DNA from: CAZQKW01 sp964594075
GTDB taxonomy: Bacteria > Desulfobacterota > WTBG01 > CAIYCZ01
Assembly: GCA_964594075.1 (NCBI GenBank)
Contig: CAZQKW010000040.1
Location: forward strand, 1-30,330
Reading direction: 5' to 3'
DNA length: 30,330 nucleotides
This document shows positions 17,127-25,451 of the stretch, piece after piece; position 1 is the stretch's first letter, and every line of letters begins with the position of its first letter. Under the pieces are notes generated by a model, which had not been told where the DNA came from, did no database searches, and saw only the letters and a program-made list of their open reading frames with translations. A program made the position numbers and the translations under genes.

Positions 17127-17978
17127 TTATTCCCTTGCTACGCGCATACTGAGATCAACGGCACGGGCCGAATGGGTTATGGCGCCGACCGAAATGTAGT
17201 TGACCCCGGTTTGTGCAAATTCTTCTATGGTGTCAATTGTTATATTGCCGGAAACCTCAAGCGGAACACTGCCCCCCGTGATCGCCACTGCCTTCCGTAT
17301 CTCTTCAATATCCATATTATCAAGCAGCACCATATCAGCCCCCGCTTCCAGCGCCTCAATTAGTTCCTGGATGGTTTGTACCTCCACCTCAATTTTCATA
17401 TGAAGACTTCTTTTTTCCTGTGCCCTCTTGACTGCCTGGGTAATTCCACCGCTCACGCTAATGTGATTATTTTTTATCAGGATGCCATCGAAAAGACCAA
17501 TGCGATGATTAGTGCCGCCGCCAATCCGCACCGCTTCCTTTTCCAGCATTCGCAGGCCCGGAATGGTTTTGCGTGTATCAAGGAGCATAACGCCGAACGC
17601 TTTGATTCTCTCGACAAACTGGGCAGTGAGCGTAGCGATGCCCGAAAGGTGCTGACAAAAATTAAGCGCTGTTCTCTCGCCGGTAAGAAGTGCCGCAAGC
17701 GGGCCGCGAAATTCTGCAACTACTGCCCCTGGTTCAACGATGGAACCTTCACGCTCAATGAATAAAAATTGAGTTGCAGGACTCAAAAGTTCAAATACCC
17801 GTTTAAAGGGACTGAGGCCGGCGAACATCAGTTCTTCTTTTGCGATAACGGTAGCCCGACCACTCCACCCCGGATCAACCAGGCAGGTGGTGGTTTTGTC
17901 GCCTGGCCCGATATCCTCTCGCAATGCCATGCCGACAATATCATCAAGGTGTAAGGGGGTTAAATAATCTGCTTTCAT
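17127..17978 (-). CDS. nadC: Nicotinate-nucleotide diphosphorylase (carboxylating)
   Basis: Quinolinate phosphoribosyltransferase: makes nicotinate mononucleotide from quinolinate and PRPP in de novo NAD synthesis. The 283-residue protein has the family N-terminus with EDIGPGDKTT (21-30), TGERTALNFCQHLSGIAT (99-116), the substrate-binding DTRKT (134-138), GGGTNHRIGLFDGILIKNNH (153-172), and the barrel strands ending in EVSGNI and YISVGAITHSA. The start codon overlaps the valS stop as ATGA, so translation is probably coupled to valS. Confidence 0.95.
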   Translation of the reverse strand: MKADYLTPLHLDDIVGMALREDIGPGDKTTTCLVDPGWSGRATVIAKEELMFAGLSPFKRVFELLSPATQFLFIEREGSIVEPGAVVAEFRGPLAALLTGERTALNFCQHLSGIATLTAQFVERIKAFGVMLLDTRKTIPGLRMLEKEAVRIGGGTNHRIGLFDGILIKNNHISVSGGITQAVKRAQEKRSLHMKIEVEVQTIQELIEALEAGADMVLLDNMDIEEIRKAVAITGGSVPLEVSGNITIDTIEEFAQTGVNYISVGAITHSARAVDLSMRVARE

Positions 17979-20629
17979 GCGCAGAGGCTCGTTATGCGTT
18001 CAAGATTTTCTTTAATCCGTATCTCTTTTTCTTTCAAACTCTGCGCGCGGGCTTTTTCTTTAGCGACTATGTCACGGGGAGCCCGAGCCAGAAAATCCCG
18101 ATTTGCAAGCTTTTTATTGACACCGTCAAGCTCGGCCAGAACCTTTTGCATCTCTTTTTCAAGACGCGTTTTTTCTTCCGCAAAATCAATCAACCCTGCA
18201 AGAGGAAGAAATATTTCCGCCCCGTCAATAACCGCCGCCACTGCGCCCTGCGGACGCTGAAATGAATCATGTATGTTAAGAGATGCTAAACCCGCCAGTA
18301 GGCAAATCATAGAGTGGTGCGCCTCAAGTATTTCCTTTATCCCCGGACGGTGGCACAGGACATCTACTGAAGGCTTCACACGTGGCGCAACACTCATTTC
18401 ACTGCGCACATTGCGTATTGCGGTAACCGTCTGCATGATGGTTTCCATGGCGGATTCTGTGGCGCTGTCTATTTCTTCTGGGTTGGTTCTGGGAAATGGC
18501 GTTATCGTAATACTCATGCCCGAATGCGGCAATCTTTGCCAGATCTCCTCGGTAACAAAGGGCATGAACGGATGAAGAAGTTCCAGTGCGGTTTTCAGAA
18601 CCTGTACCATACAATGCTGTGCAGCGGTCCGTTCCTGCGAATCATTTTTTTGATACAAAGATGGTTTGATCATTTCCAGATACCAGTCGCAGTATTCGTG
18701 CCAGAGGAATTGGTAGAGATGATGGGCCGCTTCATTAAATTTATACTCTTCAAGCGCGGTTATAACATTATCTATGAGCCGATTCATCCGGCTCATAATC
18801 CATCGATGCATCAGCCCATAGTTTGAGACCTCAACTACCTCATATTGGTATCCATCCAGATTCATAAGCACAAATCGTGATGCATTCCAAATTTTATTCA
18901 CAAAATGGCGGTAACCTTCAATCCGCTCTTCGGCAAGGCGAATGTCTCTGCCCTGTGCCGCCATCGCTGCCAGTGTAAACCGAAAGCTGTCGGTACCGAA
19001 TTTATCAATGACTTCAAGGGGGTCAATAACGTTGCCTTTTGATTTGCTCATCTTCTGGCCTTCCACATCCCGTACCAGAGCATGAATGTAAACATCGCGA
19101 AAGGGGACAGCCCCCATAAATTTAAGCCCCATCATCATCATGCGCGCGACCCAAAAAAACAGGATATCAAAACCGGTAACCAGACACGATGTGGGATAAA
19201 AGGTTTTTAGTTCGGCAGTTTGTTCCGGCCATCCCAGGGTTGAAAAAGGCCACAGGGCCGAGCTAAACCAGGTATCAAGTACATCGCTTTCCTGTTCAAT
19301 GTGAGACGATCCGCAGCCTGAACAGGACGTAGGATCGTTCCGTTCAACCGTAATATGATCACATTCTCTGCAATACCATGCCGGTATCCGATGCCCCCAC
19401 CATATCTGCCGGGAAATACACCAATCCTTGATGTTGTTCAGCCATTCAAAATAGGTTTTTTCCCACGTGCGGGGTATAATCCGGGTATCTCTCTTCGCAA
19501 CTGCTTCCCGGGCTTTTTCAGCCAGCGGCTGAACTCTAACAAACCACTGCAATGAGAGATTAGGTTCAACAATCTTTTTACAGCGATAGCAGTGGCCAAC
19601 AAAATGGCGATACGGCTCTGTCTTTACCAACAGATTCTCTCGGGTAAGGTCTTCAAGCACCGTGCGGCGGGCTGCAAAACGATCAAGGCCAAAATACCTT
19701 CCCGCCTCAGCGGTCATAATGCCGTCTTCTCCAATAACCTTTATCAGCGACAGTCCATACTTTTTGCCGATTTCAAAATCATTGGGGTCGTGAGCAGGGG
19801 TAATTTTTAGCGCACCGGTTCCAAAGGCAACATCCACATAGTCATCTGCAATGACCGGTATATGTCGGTTCATAAGCGGCAAAACAACCTGCGTGCCGAC
19901 CCAGCCAGCATATCGCGCGTCATCGGGATTAACGGCAACTGCCGTATCACCCAGCATAGTTTCGGGCCGAGTAGTTGCAACAGTCAGATACGTTTCTCCA
20001 TCAACCGATGGATATTTTATATAATACAAGTTTCCTTCTATTTCCTCATGTTCCACTTCGAGATCAGACAACGCAGTATGACAGCGGGGGCACCAGTTTA
20101 TCAGTTTCTTATCCCGATAAATAAGACCCTCTCGATACAGGCTGACAAATACTTCACGCACCGCGCGCGAAAGACCCTCATCCATGGTGAACCGTTCCCG
20201 GCTCCAGTCGCATGATGCGCCTAACCGCATGAGCTGTTTAATAATAATGCCGCCATACTGCTCTTTCCACTTCCAGACCCGCTTGACAAATTCTTCGCGG
20301 CCTAAATCAAACCGGCTTTTGTTTTCGGCGGCGAGTTCACGCTCGACGACATTTTGCGTTGCAATCCCGGCATGGTCAGTTCCGCACTGCCAAAGCGTTT
20401 TATATCCCTGCATGCGCCTGAAACGGATAAGGATATCCTGTAGAGTATTGTTTAACGCATGCCCCATATGGAGCGAACCGGTTATGTTCGGCGGCGGAAT
20501 AACAATGCAGTACGGTTGTGCCGCACTGCTCATGTCAGGTTTAAAAAACCCCTTGTCAAGCCAGTACTGATACCACTTTTTTTCGGCGTCATGGGGCTCG
20601 TAAGTCTTGGGTAAGATCTCGTTATCCAT
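17975..20629 (-). CDS. valS: Valyl-tRNA synthetase
   Basis: Class I aminoacyl-tRNA synthetase that charges tRNA-Val. The 884 residues match the bacterial family. PPPNITGSLHMGH carries the HIGH motif at 54-57, and KMSKS is at 526-530. The editing (CP1) domain lies between them with the typical TTRPETMLGDTAV near 219-231. Four Cys pairs (180/183, 347/350, 420/423, 436/439) suggest bound zinc. The last about 70 residues form the basic coiled-coil arm that contacts tRNA. It is the first gene of valS-nadC-coaX. The 208 bases upstream hold no T-box-like element that I can recognise and no clear promoter. Confidence 0.98.
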   Translation of the reverse strand: MDNEILPKTYEPHDAEKKWYQYWLDKGFFKPDMSSAAQPYCIVIPPPNITGSLHMGHALNNTLQDILIRFRRMQGYKTLWQCGTDHAGIATQNVVERELAAENKSRFDLGREEFVKRVWKWKEQYGGIIIKQLMRLGASCDWSRERFTMDEGLSRAVREVFVSLYREGLIYRDKKLINWCPRCHTALSDLEVEHEEIEGNLYYIKYPSVDGETYLTVATTRPETMLGDTAVAVNPDDARYAGWVGTQVVLPLMNRHIPVIADDYVDVAFGTGALKITPAHDPNDFEIGKKYGLSLIKVIGEDGIMTAEAGRYFGLDRFAARRTVLEDLTRENLLVKTEPYRHFVGHCYRCKKIVEPNLSLQWFVRVQPLAEKAREAVAKRDTRIIPRTWEKTYFEWLNNIKDWCISRQIWWGHRIPAWYCRECDHITVERNDPTSCSGCGSSHIEQESDVLDTWFSSALWPFSTLGWPEQTAELKTFYPTSCLVTGFDILFFWVARMMMMGLKFMGAVPFRDVYIHALVRDVEGQKMSKSKGNVIDPLEVIDKFGTDSFRFTLAAMAAQGRDIRLAEERIEGYRHFVNKIWNASRFVLMNLDGYQYEVVEVSNYGLMHRWIMSRMNRLIDNVITALEEYKFNEAAHHLYQFLWHEYCDWYLEMIKPSLYQKNDSQERTAAQHCMVQVLKTALELLHPFMPFVTEEIWQRLPHSGMSITITPFPRTNPEEIDSATESAMETIMQTVTAIRNVRSEMSVAPRVKPSVDVLCHRPGIKEILEAHHSMICLLAGLASLNIHDSFQRPQGAVAAVIDGAEIFLPLAGLIDFAEEKTRLEKEMQKVLAELDGVNKKLANRDFLARAPRDIVAKEKARAQSLKEKEIRIKENLERITSLCA

Positions 20630-20831
20630 AAAAAAATTGGTATTTAACCTTTAGCGACGCGCATTCAGCTTGAAGACCGACCATAATTGCCTGTCCATAA
20701 TGTGCGACCTGCCGCGCTTGTCTTTAAGAAACGTTAGGTGTTTTTTGTCTGTAATTAGTGGTTGAGATGATTACGGTGCATCTATCCATTCTCACCCAGC
20801 ACCAACTAATGATTGCTGAGAACTGGCTGCC

Positions 20832-20849
20832 CGGGAACTACCGTTCCCG
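20832..20849. terminator. Hairpin spanning the methylmalonyl-CoA mutase stop codon
   Basis: CGGGAAC and GTTCCCG form a perfect 7-bp stem with a 4-base loop, and the TAG stop codon of the minus-strand mutase gene falls in the loop and stem. No T-run follows on the minus strand, so Rho-independent termination is unlikely. It may protect the mRNA 3' end or be fortuitous. Confidence 0.35.
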
Positions 20850-22490
20850 ATATTCCCCAAACACCCCCCGTAGCACGTCAGCTATCTCTCCCAGGGTCGC
20901 ATAGACCCTTACTGCCTCGAGGGTTGGAGGTAAAAGATTATCTGTCCCCCGCGCTGTCAGCTCGAGCTTTTTCAAAGCAGCCTGCACTTTGTTGTTATCG
21001 CGCTCGGCTTTCACCGCAGCCAACTTTTGCTTCTGATACAGCTCTTTTGCCGGATCAACACGCAGGATGTTTTCCAGCGGTTTTTCTTCAATGGTGAATT
21101 TATTCAAACCGACGATAACCTGTTCTGCCTTCTCAACATCCTTTTGATACTGGTAGGCGCTGTTCTGAATTTCATTCTGAATATATCCCCGTTCGATGGC
21201 CTTAATGACGCCGCCCAGCTCGTCAATTTTCTCGATGTATTTTTTTGCTCCCTCTTCAATCTGCGCAGTGAGGGATTCAATCATATAGGAGCCCGCAAGG
21301 GGATCAATCGTATCGGCGACACCGGTTTCATAGGCAACTATTTGCTGGGTTCTCAACGCAACCCGCACGGCTTCTTCCGTGGGCAATGCCAGTGCTTCAT
21401 CAAATGAATTGGTATGTAGTGATTGCGTCCCCCCGAGGACTGCGGCAAGAGCCTGATACGCCACGCGCACAATATTATTAAACGGCTGCTGCGCGGTCAG
21501 GGTGCATCCTGCCGTTTGTGTATGGAAGCGCATCATCATGGAACTGGGATTTTTTGCGCCAAACCGTTCTTTCATAATACGTGCCCAGAGGCGCCGCGCT
21601 GCACGAAATTTTGCAATCTCTTCAAGAAAGTTATTATGACAGTTGAAAAAGAACGAGAGCCGTGAGGCGAACGCATCCACATCAAGCCCGGCCTGTATGG
21701 CTGCAGCTACATAGGTTATGCCATCGGCCAGGGTAAAGGCGACTTCCTGCACCGCCGAGCATCCTGCTTCCCGCATATGATAGCCGCTGATGCTGATAGT
21801 GTTCCATTGTGGCACTTTATCCCTACAGAATGCAAAAATATCGGTAACTATGCGCATTGACGGCGCAGGCGGATAAATATAGGTGCCCCGCGCAATGTAT
21901 TCCTTCAAAATATCATTTTGAATGGTTCCCTGAAGTTTTTCGGCTGGCACGCCCTGCTTTTCGGCCACCGCAATATACATCGCAAGCAAGGTAGCCGCGG
22001 TTGAATTGATGGTCATGGAGGTGCTTACCTTGTCAAGAGGAATACCCTCAAAAAGGATTTCCATATCCTTTAATGTGTCAATGGCAACGCCGGTTTTGCC
22101 CACTTCCCCATAGCTCAGTTCATGATCAGAGTCGTATCCAATCTGAGTTGGCAGATCAAAGGCAACACTAAGTCCGGTTTGTCCATGATCCAGAAGATAT
22201 TTGTAGCGTTTATTCGTATCCTCGGCAGTACCGAATCCTGCGTACTGGCGCATGGTCCAATATCTGCCGCGGTACATAGTGGGCTGCACACCCCGCGTAA
22301 ATGGATATTCTCCCGGGAACCCCAGGTCATTCACATAATCCAACTGCTCTATATCAAGAGGGGTAAAAAGACGCTTAAACTCTATGTCCGATGTGGTCTT
22401 AAATACTGGCTTTCTTTCTGGAAATTTGCTTAAAGCCTTTTGCACTTTGCCTTCATCCCACTGTCTGAGCCGTTCTTTTAAATCGCCCAT
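20838..22490 (-). CDS. mcmA1: Methylmalonyl-CoA mutase, large catalytic subunit (split type)
   Basis: Adenosylcobalamin-dependent mutase subunit that interconverts methylmalonyl-CoA and succinyl-CoA. The 550 residues cover only the TIM-barrel substrate domain; the C-terminal B12-binding DxHxxG domain of fused enzymes is missing, so a separate small subunit must exist elsewhere, as in archaeal-type split mutases. Visible signatures include PFTRGVQPTMYRGRYWTMRQ (63-82), AFDLPTQIGYDSDH (110-123) and TISISGYHMREAGC. Tyr73 in TMY and Arg201 in IARGTY fit the residues that in methylmalonyl-CoA mutase contact the substrate carboxylate, which argues against isobutyryl-CoA mutase; I am moderately sure of that alignment. 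A strong AAGGAGG lies 7 bases before the ATG. No chaperone (meaB) or epimerase gene is next to it. Confidence 0.92.
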   Translation of the reverse strand: MGDLKERLRQWDEGKVQKALSKFPERKPVFKTTSDIEFKRLFTPLDIEQLDYVNDLGFPGEYPFTRGVQPTMYRGRYWTMRQYAGFGTAEDTNKRYKYLLDHGQTGLSVAFDLPTQIGYDSDHELSYGEVGKTGVAIDTLKDMEILFEGIPLDKVSTSMTINSTAATLLAMYIAVAEKQGVPAEKLQGTIQNDILKEYIARGTYIYPPAPSMRIVTDIFAFCRDKVPQWNTISISGYHMREAGCSAVQEVAFTLADGITYVAAAIQAGLDVDAFASRLSFFFNCHNNFLEEIAKFRAARRLWARIMKERFGAKNPSSMMMRFHTQTAGCTLTAQQPFNNIVRVAYQALAAVLGGTQSLHTNSFDEALALPTEEAVRVALRTQQIVAYETGVADTIDPLAGSYMIESLTAQIEEGAKKYIEKIDELGGVIKAIERGYIQNEIQNSAYQYQKDVEKAEQVIVGLNKFTIEEKPLENILRVDPAKELYQKQKLAAVKAERDNNKVQAALKKLELTARGTDNLLPPTLEAVRVYATLGEIADVLRGVFGEYRER

Positions 22491-22874
22491 ATGACCTCCT
22501 TCAGCATTAAAAATCTTTCCGTAGGATCGCTTTTTGCGCGATGGATTTGCAGCTCAAGCTGCCCCTGCAACAACAATCTCTCACTTACATCTTATATTAA
22601 TAGCGTTGAGAGCAAAATATTTTCAGATTTGTATCAATAATTACGCCAGTCAGTAATCTATATTAAATTTTGAGATTACCGGGAGCTTTGCCTTGCGATT
22701 TTAGAAAGTTTTGAGATAATATCTATAAATTGTATAAAAAGTCAAACGCCTTTTTTAATCCCCAACTTCTGATTTTCAAATCTATTTCAATGAGTTAGCT
22801 TAACAACCCGTTTGTTAACATGCGCAAAGATGGGCAGGTAATATACCTGTGGATCTCTCCATTTTTAAAGCAAA
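22491..22874. other. Divergent regulatory region between mutase and photolyase genes
   Basis: The 384-base gap contains no gene that I can support. It holds the strong ribosome-binding site of the mutase gene (AAGGAGG, read on the minus strand) and an almost continuous palindrome GCAGCTCAAGCTGC (22549-22562), flanked by TTGCAG and CTGCAA, which could be an operator or hairpin in the mutase leader. The middle is AT-rich and contains candidate promoter elements for the photolyase. I looked for a cobalamin riboswitch upstream of the mutase and saw no B12-box-like sequence. Confidence 0.5.
22693..22720 (+). promoter_or_regulatory. Candidate promoter for the photolyase gene
   Basis: TTGCGA (22693-22698) and GATAAT (22715-22720) lie 16 bases apart. 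This would give a leader of about 150 bases. The region is AT-rich, so chance matches are likely. Confidence 0.3.
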
Positions 22875-24224
22875 ATGCCTATGAATAAAAACAGAATAAG
22901 AAGAATTCGTTCAGGCACTAATGGTTCCGGTCCGGTTGTCTATTGGATGAGCAGAGACCAGCGCGCACATGATAACTGGGCACTTCTATATGCCCAGGAA
23001 CTGGCACTGGAGAAAAAATGTTCGCTGACAGTGGTTTTTTGCCTCGTGCCTGAATTTCTCTCAGCCACCATCAGACAGTATGGTTTCATGATTAAAGGCT
23101 TGCAGGAAGTTGAAAATGAACTTAACAGAAAAAATATCGGATTTGTTCTTTTAGCAGGCTCCCCTGCAAGCGAGCTGCCGTCTTTCATAAAAAAAACCCA
23201 GGCGCATACGCTTATCGCAGATTTTGATCCTCTTAAAATAAAGCGCGCGTGGAAACAAACGGTAGCGAATAACATCGAGGTGCCCTTTTTTGAAGTTGAT
23301 GCCCATAATATTGTCCCCTGCTGGATAGCTTCATCAAAACAGGAGTTTGGCGCATACACGCTCAGGCCAAAACTCAACCGTTTGCTGCCTGAATTTCTGA
23401 ATGAATTCCCGACGCTTAAGAAGCACCCCTTCGTTGATTCCCTGCGCCTCTCAAGAACAGACTGGAAGAAAGCCGTAAGAACGCTTAAAATTAATAAAAC
23501 TGTTTCAGAGGTTAGCTGGATAGCCCCGGGAGAAAAAGCTGCCCGCACTGCATTGAAACATTTTTTGCAGAACCGTCTGGCTAACTACGACAAACAGCGC
23601 AATGACCCCACTCGTGACGGGCAATCAAATTTATCCCCATACCTGCACTTCGGCCAGCTTTCCGCCCAGCGCGTCGCTCTTGAAGTATCAAAGGCATCCG
23701 CCAATCAACAAGACAGAGAGGCTTTTCTTGAGGAGCTCATTGTGCGCCGAGAGCTTGCGGATAATTTTTGTTTTTACAACGAGAATTACGATCGTTTTAC
23801 AGGCTTTCCCGACTGGGCTCAAAAAACTCACGCGGTTCACCGTAAGGATCGCAGAGAGTATCTCTATTCTCGGGAGGAATTCGAACAGGCGAAAACCCAT
23901 GATGCTCTCTGGAATGCCGCCCAGGTGGAGATGGTGGAGCACGGCAAGATGCATGGCTATATGCGCATGTATTGGGCAAAAAAGATACTTGAGTGGACAT
24001 CATCGCCTGAAGAAGCACTTGAAATAGCCATCTATCTCAATGACAAATACGAGCTTGACGGCCGAGACCCTAATGGCTACACGGGCATTGCCTGGTCAAT
24101 TGGCGGGGTGCATGACCGGGCATGGTTTGAGCGTCCAGTGTTTGGCAAAATTCGCTATATGAACTATAACGGCTGCAAGGCAAAATTCAATGTCAAGGCT
24201 TACATTGAAAAATATAGACGATAA
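22875..24224 (+). CDS. phrB: Class II deoxyribodipyrimidine photolyase
   Basis: Blue-light-driven flavoenzyme that splits cyclobutane pyrimidine dimers in DNA. At 449 residues it has the class II length. The N-terminal antenna-type alpha/beta domain shows VVYWMSRDQRAHDNWAL near residue 20. The FAD-binding helical domain ends with the class II signatures GKMHGYMRMYWAKKILEWT and DPNGYTGIAWSIGGVHDRAW. The first ATG has no clear Shine-Dalgarno; a second ATG two codons downstream is equally possible. A light-exposed or mobile life stage for the host is a reasonable inference. It is followed by a palindromic repeat and then the nitroreductase gene. Confidence 0.94.
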   Translation: MPMNKNRIRRIRSGTNGSGPVVYWMSRDQRAHDNWALLYAQELALEKKCSLTVVFCLVPEFLSATIRQYGFMIKGLQEVENELNRKNIGFVLLAGSPASELPSFIKKTQAHTLIADFDPLKIKRAWKQTVANNIEVPFFEVDAHNIVPCWIASSKQEFGAYTLRPKLNRLLPEFLNEFPTLKKHPFVDSLRLSRTDWKKAVRTLKINKTVSEVSWIAPGEKAARTALKHFLQNRLANYDKQRNDPTRDGQSNLSPYLHFGQLSAQRVALEVSKASANQQDREAFLEELIVRRELADNFCFYNENYDRFTGFPDWAQKTHAVHRKDRREYLYSREEFEQAKTHDALWNAAQVEMVEHGKMHGYMRMYWAKKILEWTSSPEEALEIAIYLNDKYELDGRDPNGYTGIAWSIGGVHDRAWFERPVFGKIRYMNYNGCKAKFNVKAYIEKYRR

Positions 24225-24274
24225 CTTGATCAAACGACTAAAGAAAGTGGGCTTCGGCGAAATCAGCCGAGCTG

Positions 24275-24317
24275 TCATTGCGAGTCCCGATAAATCGGGA
24301 CCTGGCAATCTCAATGA
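24275..24317. repeat. Palindromic dispersed-repeat-like element
   Basis: An inner perfect 8-bp stem, GTCCCGAT aa ATCGGGAC (24284-24301), sits inside an outer inverted repeat TCATTG (24275-24280) / CAATGA (24312-24317). The TCATTGCGAG ... GCAATCTC ends are the form of a palindromic repeat family that recurs in many bacterial genomes. A second small hairpin (TCGGC / GCCGA, 24254-24270) lies just before it. It may be a MITE- or REP-like element or serve as a transcript end after the photolyase gene. Confidence 0.55.
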
Positions 24318-24352
24318 TTCCATGAGTCTATGATAATGAGGCAGTAGATTAT

Positions 24353-25123
24353 ATGCTAAGAACATTAAAGAACTTTCTTGTCCTTTTTACCGGTAAACCC
24401 CGAGTCGCAGAAAAACAGCGCTCGCACGAAACCATAAATCTCATTCTTAACCGCCGAAGCTGCCGCTCGTTCACCGATGACAAAGTAGATGAAGACGATA
24501 TTAAGGCAATTCTTGAAGCTGGCCGCTTTGCACCCAGCACGGTCAATCTTCAGACCTGGAGTTTTATAACCTTTACCCGACAAGAATGGCGAGCGCTTTT
24601 TGACCGTCCTATTCCGTTCAACGGCATGCATGCAATAGTTATCTGTGCCGACATGTATAAGCTTAAAAACCATTTCTCTGACTTCAGGGAAACACCCTAT
24701 GTGAACATCTCTTTTGCCCTGTTCAACGCAGGTCTTGCCGCCATGAACATGACTATTGCTACTGAGGCGCTTGGTCTGAAAAGCATCATGCTTTCAGAGA
24801 CCGGAAAAACCGGCCTGCTTGATTTTGCATATCTTAAGGAAAAACTTTCTCTGCCTGATGGAGTTTTGCCATTGACAACGCTGGTGATTGGGAAAGCTTC
24901 AGGAGAAAAACCGGGCGTGCCGCCCCGCCAGCCGTGGGAAGCTACCGTAATGAAAAATACCTACAATGAAAAATGCTCTGAGATGCTTGACGACTGGCAG
25001 CAGCAGATGTTCATAGGATTCAAACTCACCCATCCGCTGTCAAATTTTCAGAAGCAACTTGAGTATTATAAAAAAAAGATGGTGGAGGCGGAAGAAGAAA
25101 TCAAGAAGCAATATCAAAAATAG
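24353..25123 (+). CDS. Nitroreductase-family FMN oxidoreductase
   Basis: A 256-residue protein of the nitroreductase superfamily, which uses FMN and NAD(P)H to reduce nitro compounds, quinones or other acceptors. The FMN phosphate-binding segment NRRSCRSFTDDKV lies near residue 34, followed by AGRFAPSTVNLQTWSFI, where family members contact FMN. The dimer-forming helix with NAGLAAMNMTIATEALGL is at mid-protein, and VIGKASGEKP near the end. A charged helical tail of about 40 residues (QKQLEYYKKKMVEAEEEIKK) is longer than in minimal members. The first about 25 residues (hydrophobic FLVLF, then basic) are an unusual lead. The ribosome-binding site is weak (GAGG 12 bases upstream). Substrate is not predictable. 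Confidence 0.8.
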   Translation: MLRTLKNFLVLFTGKPRVAEKQRSHETINLILNRRSCRSFTDDKVDEDDIKAILEAGRFAPSTVNLQTWSFITFTRQEWRALFDRPIPFNGMHAIVICADMYKLKNHFSDFRETPYVNISFALFNAGLAAMNMTIATEALGLKSIMLSETGKTGLLDFAYLKEKLSLPDGVLPLTTLVIGKASGEKPGVPPRQPWEATVMKNTYNEKCSEMLDDWQQQMFIGFKLTHPLSNFQKQLEYYKKKMVEAEEEIKKQYQK

Positions 25124-25142
25124 GAATATCAGCAAGCGTTAC

Positions 25143-25259
25143 TTATTGCGAATAAGGCCAGCGCCAAAACCAGAGTAGTCCGCTTTCAGTTACGCGAATG
25201 GTAAGTGAGAAAAAAAGTATGGCGCAGACTACCAGAATGGTGAGAACTGCTATTAGCAT
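25143..25259 (-). CDS. Possible 38-residue single-span membrane peptide
   Basis: On the minus strand an ATG at 25259 opens a 38-codon frame. Residues 1-20 are almost entirely hydrophobic (MLIAVLTILVVCAILFFSLT), followed by a short polar segment and an aromatic tail (LLWFWRWPYSQ). In the same frame the codons upstream of the ATG read as a Pro-rich stretch back to a TGA, with no canonical start. No Shine-Dalgarno is visible. It may be a small membrane protein, the remnant of a longer gene, or chance. It converges on the nitroreductase gene. Confidence 0.3.
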   Translation of the reverse strand: MLIAVLTILVVCAILFFSLTIRVTESGLLWFWRWPYSQ

Positions 25260-25354
25260 GAAATTGACCGGTCTGGGCGGGGGCTGTTTTAATCCGAGTT
25301 TAATAATGACAGCTCAAGCAGGGAGGATGGAGAGATTAATTGAATATAAAAACC

Positions 25355-25381
25355 TTGACAGGGAAATTATCTTCTTATAGT
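25355..25381 (+). promoter_or_regulatory. Candidate promoter of the restriction-modification operon
   Basis: A consensus TTGACA (25355-25360) and TATAGT (25376-25381), 15 bases apart, lie about 70 bases before the first methyltransferase-like gene. Both boxes are good but the spacing is 2 short of ideal. The rest of the 328-base gap between the nitroreductase stop and 25452 holds only the doubtful small minus-strand frame. Confidence 0.4.
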
Positions 25382-25451
25382 AGGCAGAAAATAGTTAGAA
25401 TAAGCATAAAAAGTACTGTTGGTCCCGAGAAGAAAAGTAAAATTACAGCGC

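Noticed and set aside
20630..20837. Possible T-box or other leader element upstream of valS
   Set aside because: I looked for the T-box AGGGTGGNACCGCG-type sequence on the minus strand and found none.
22491..22700. Cobalamin riboswitch upstream of the mutase gene
   Set aside because: No B12-box-like sequence could be seen on the minus strand; only a palindrome.
22940..23548. 202-codon minus-strand frame inside the photolyase gene
   Set aside because: Shadow of a confidently identified gene with no recognisable motif.
25198..25380. 60-codon plus-strand frame before the restriction operon
   Set aside because: Composition is unlike a protein of any family I know, it overlaps the candidate promoter and the minus-strand membrane-like frame, and it has no ribosome-binding site.
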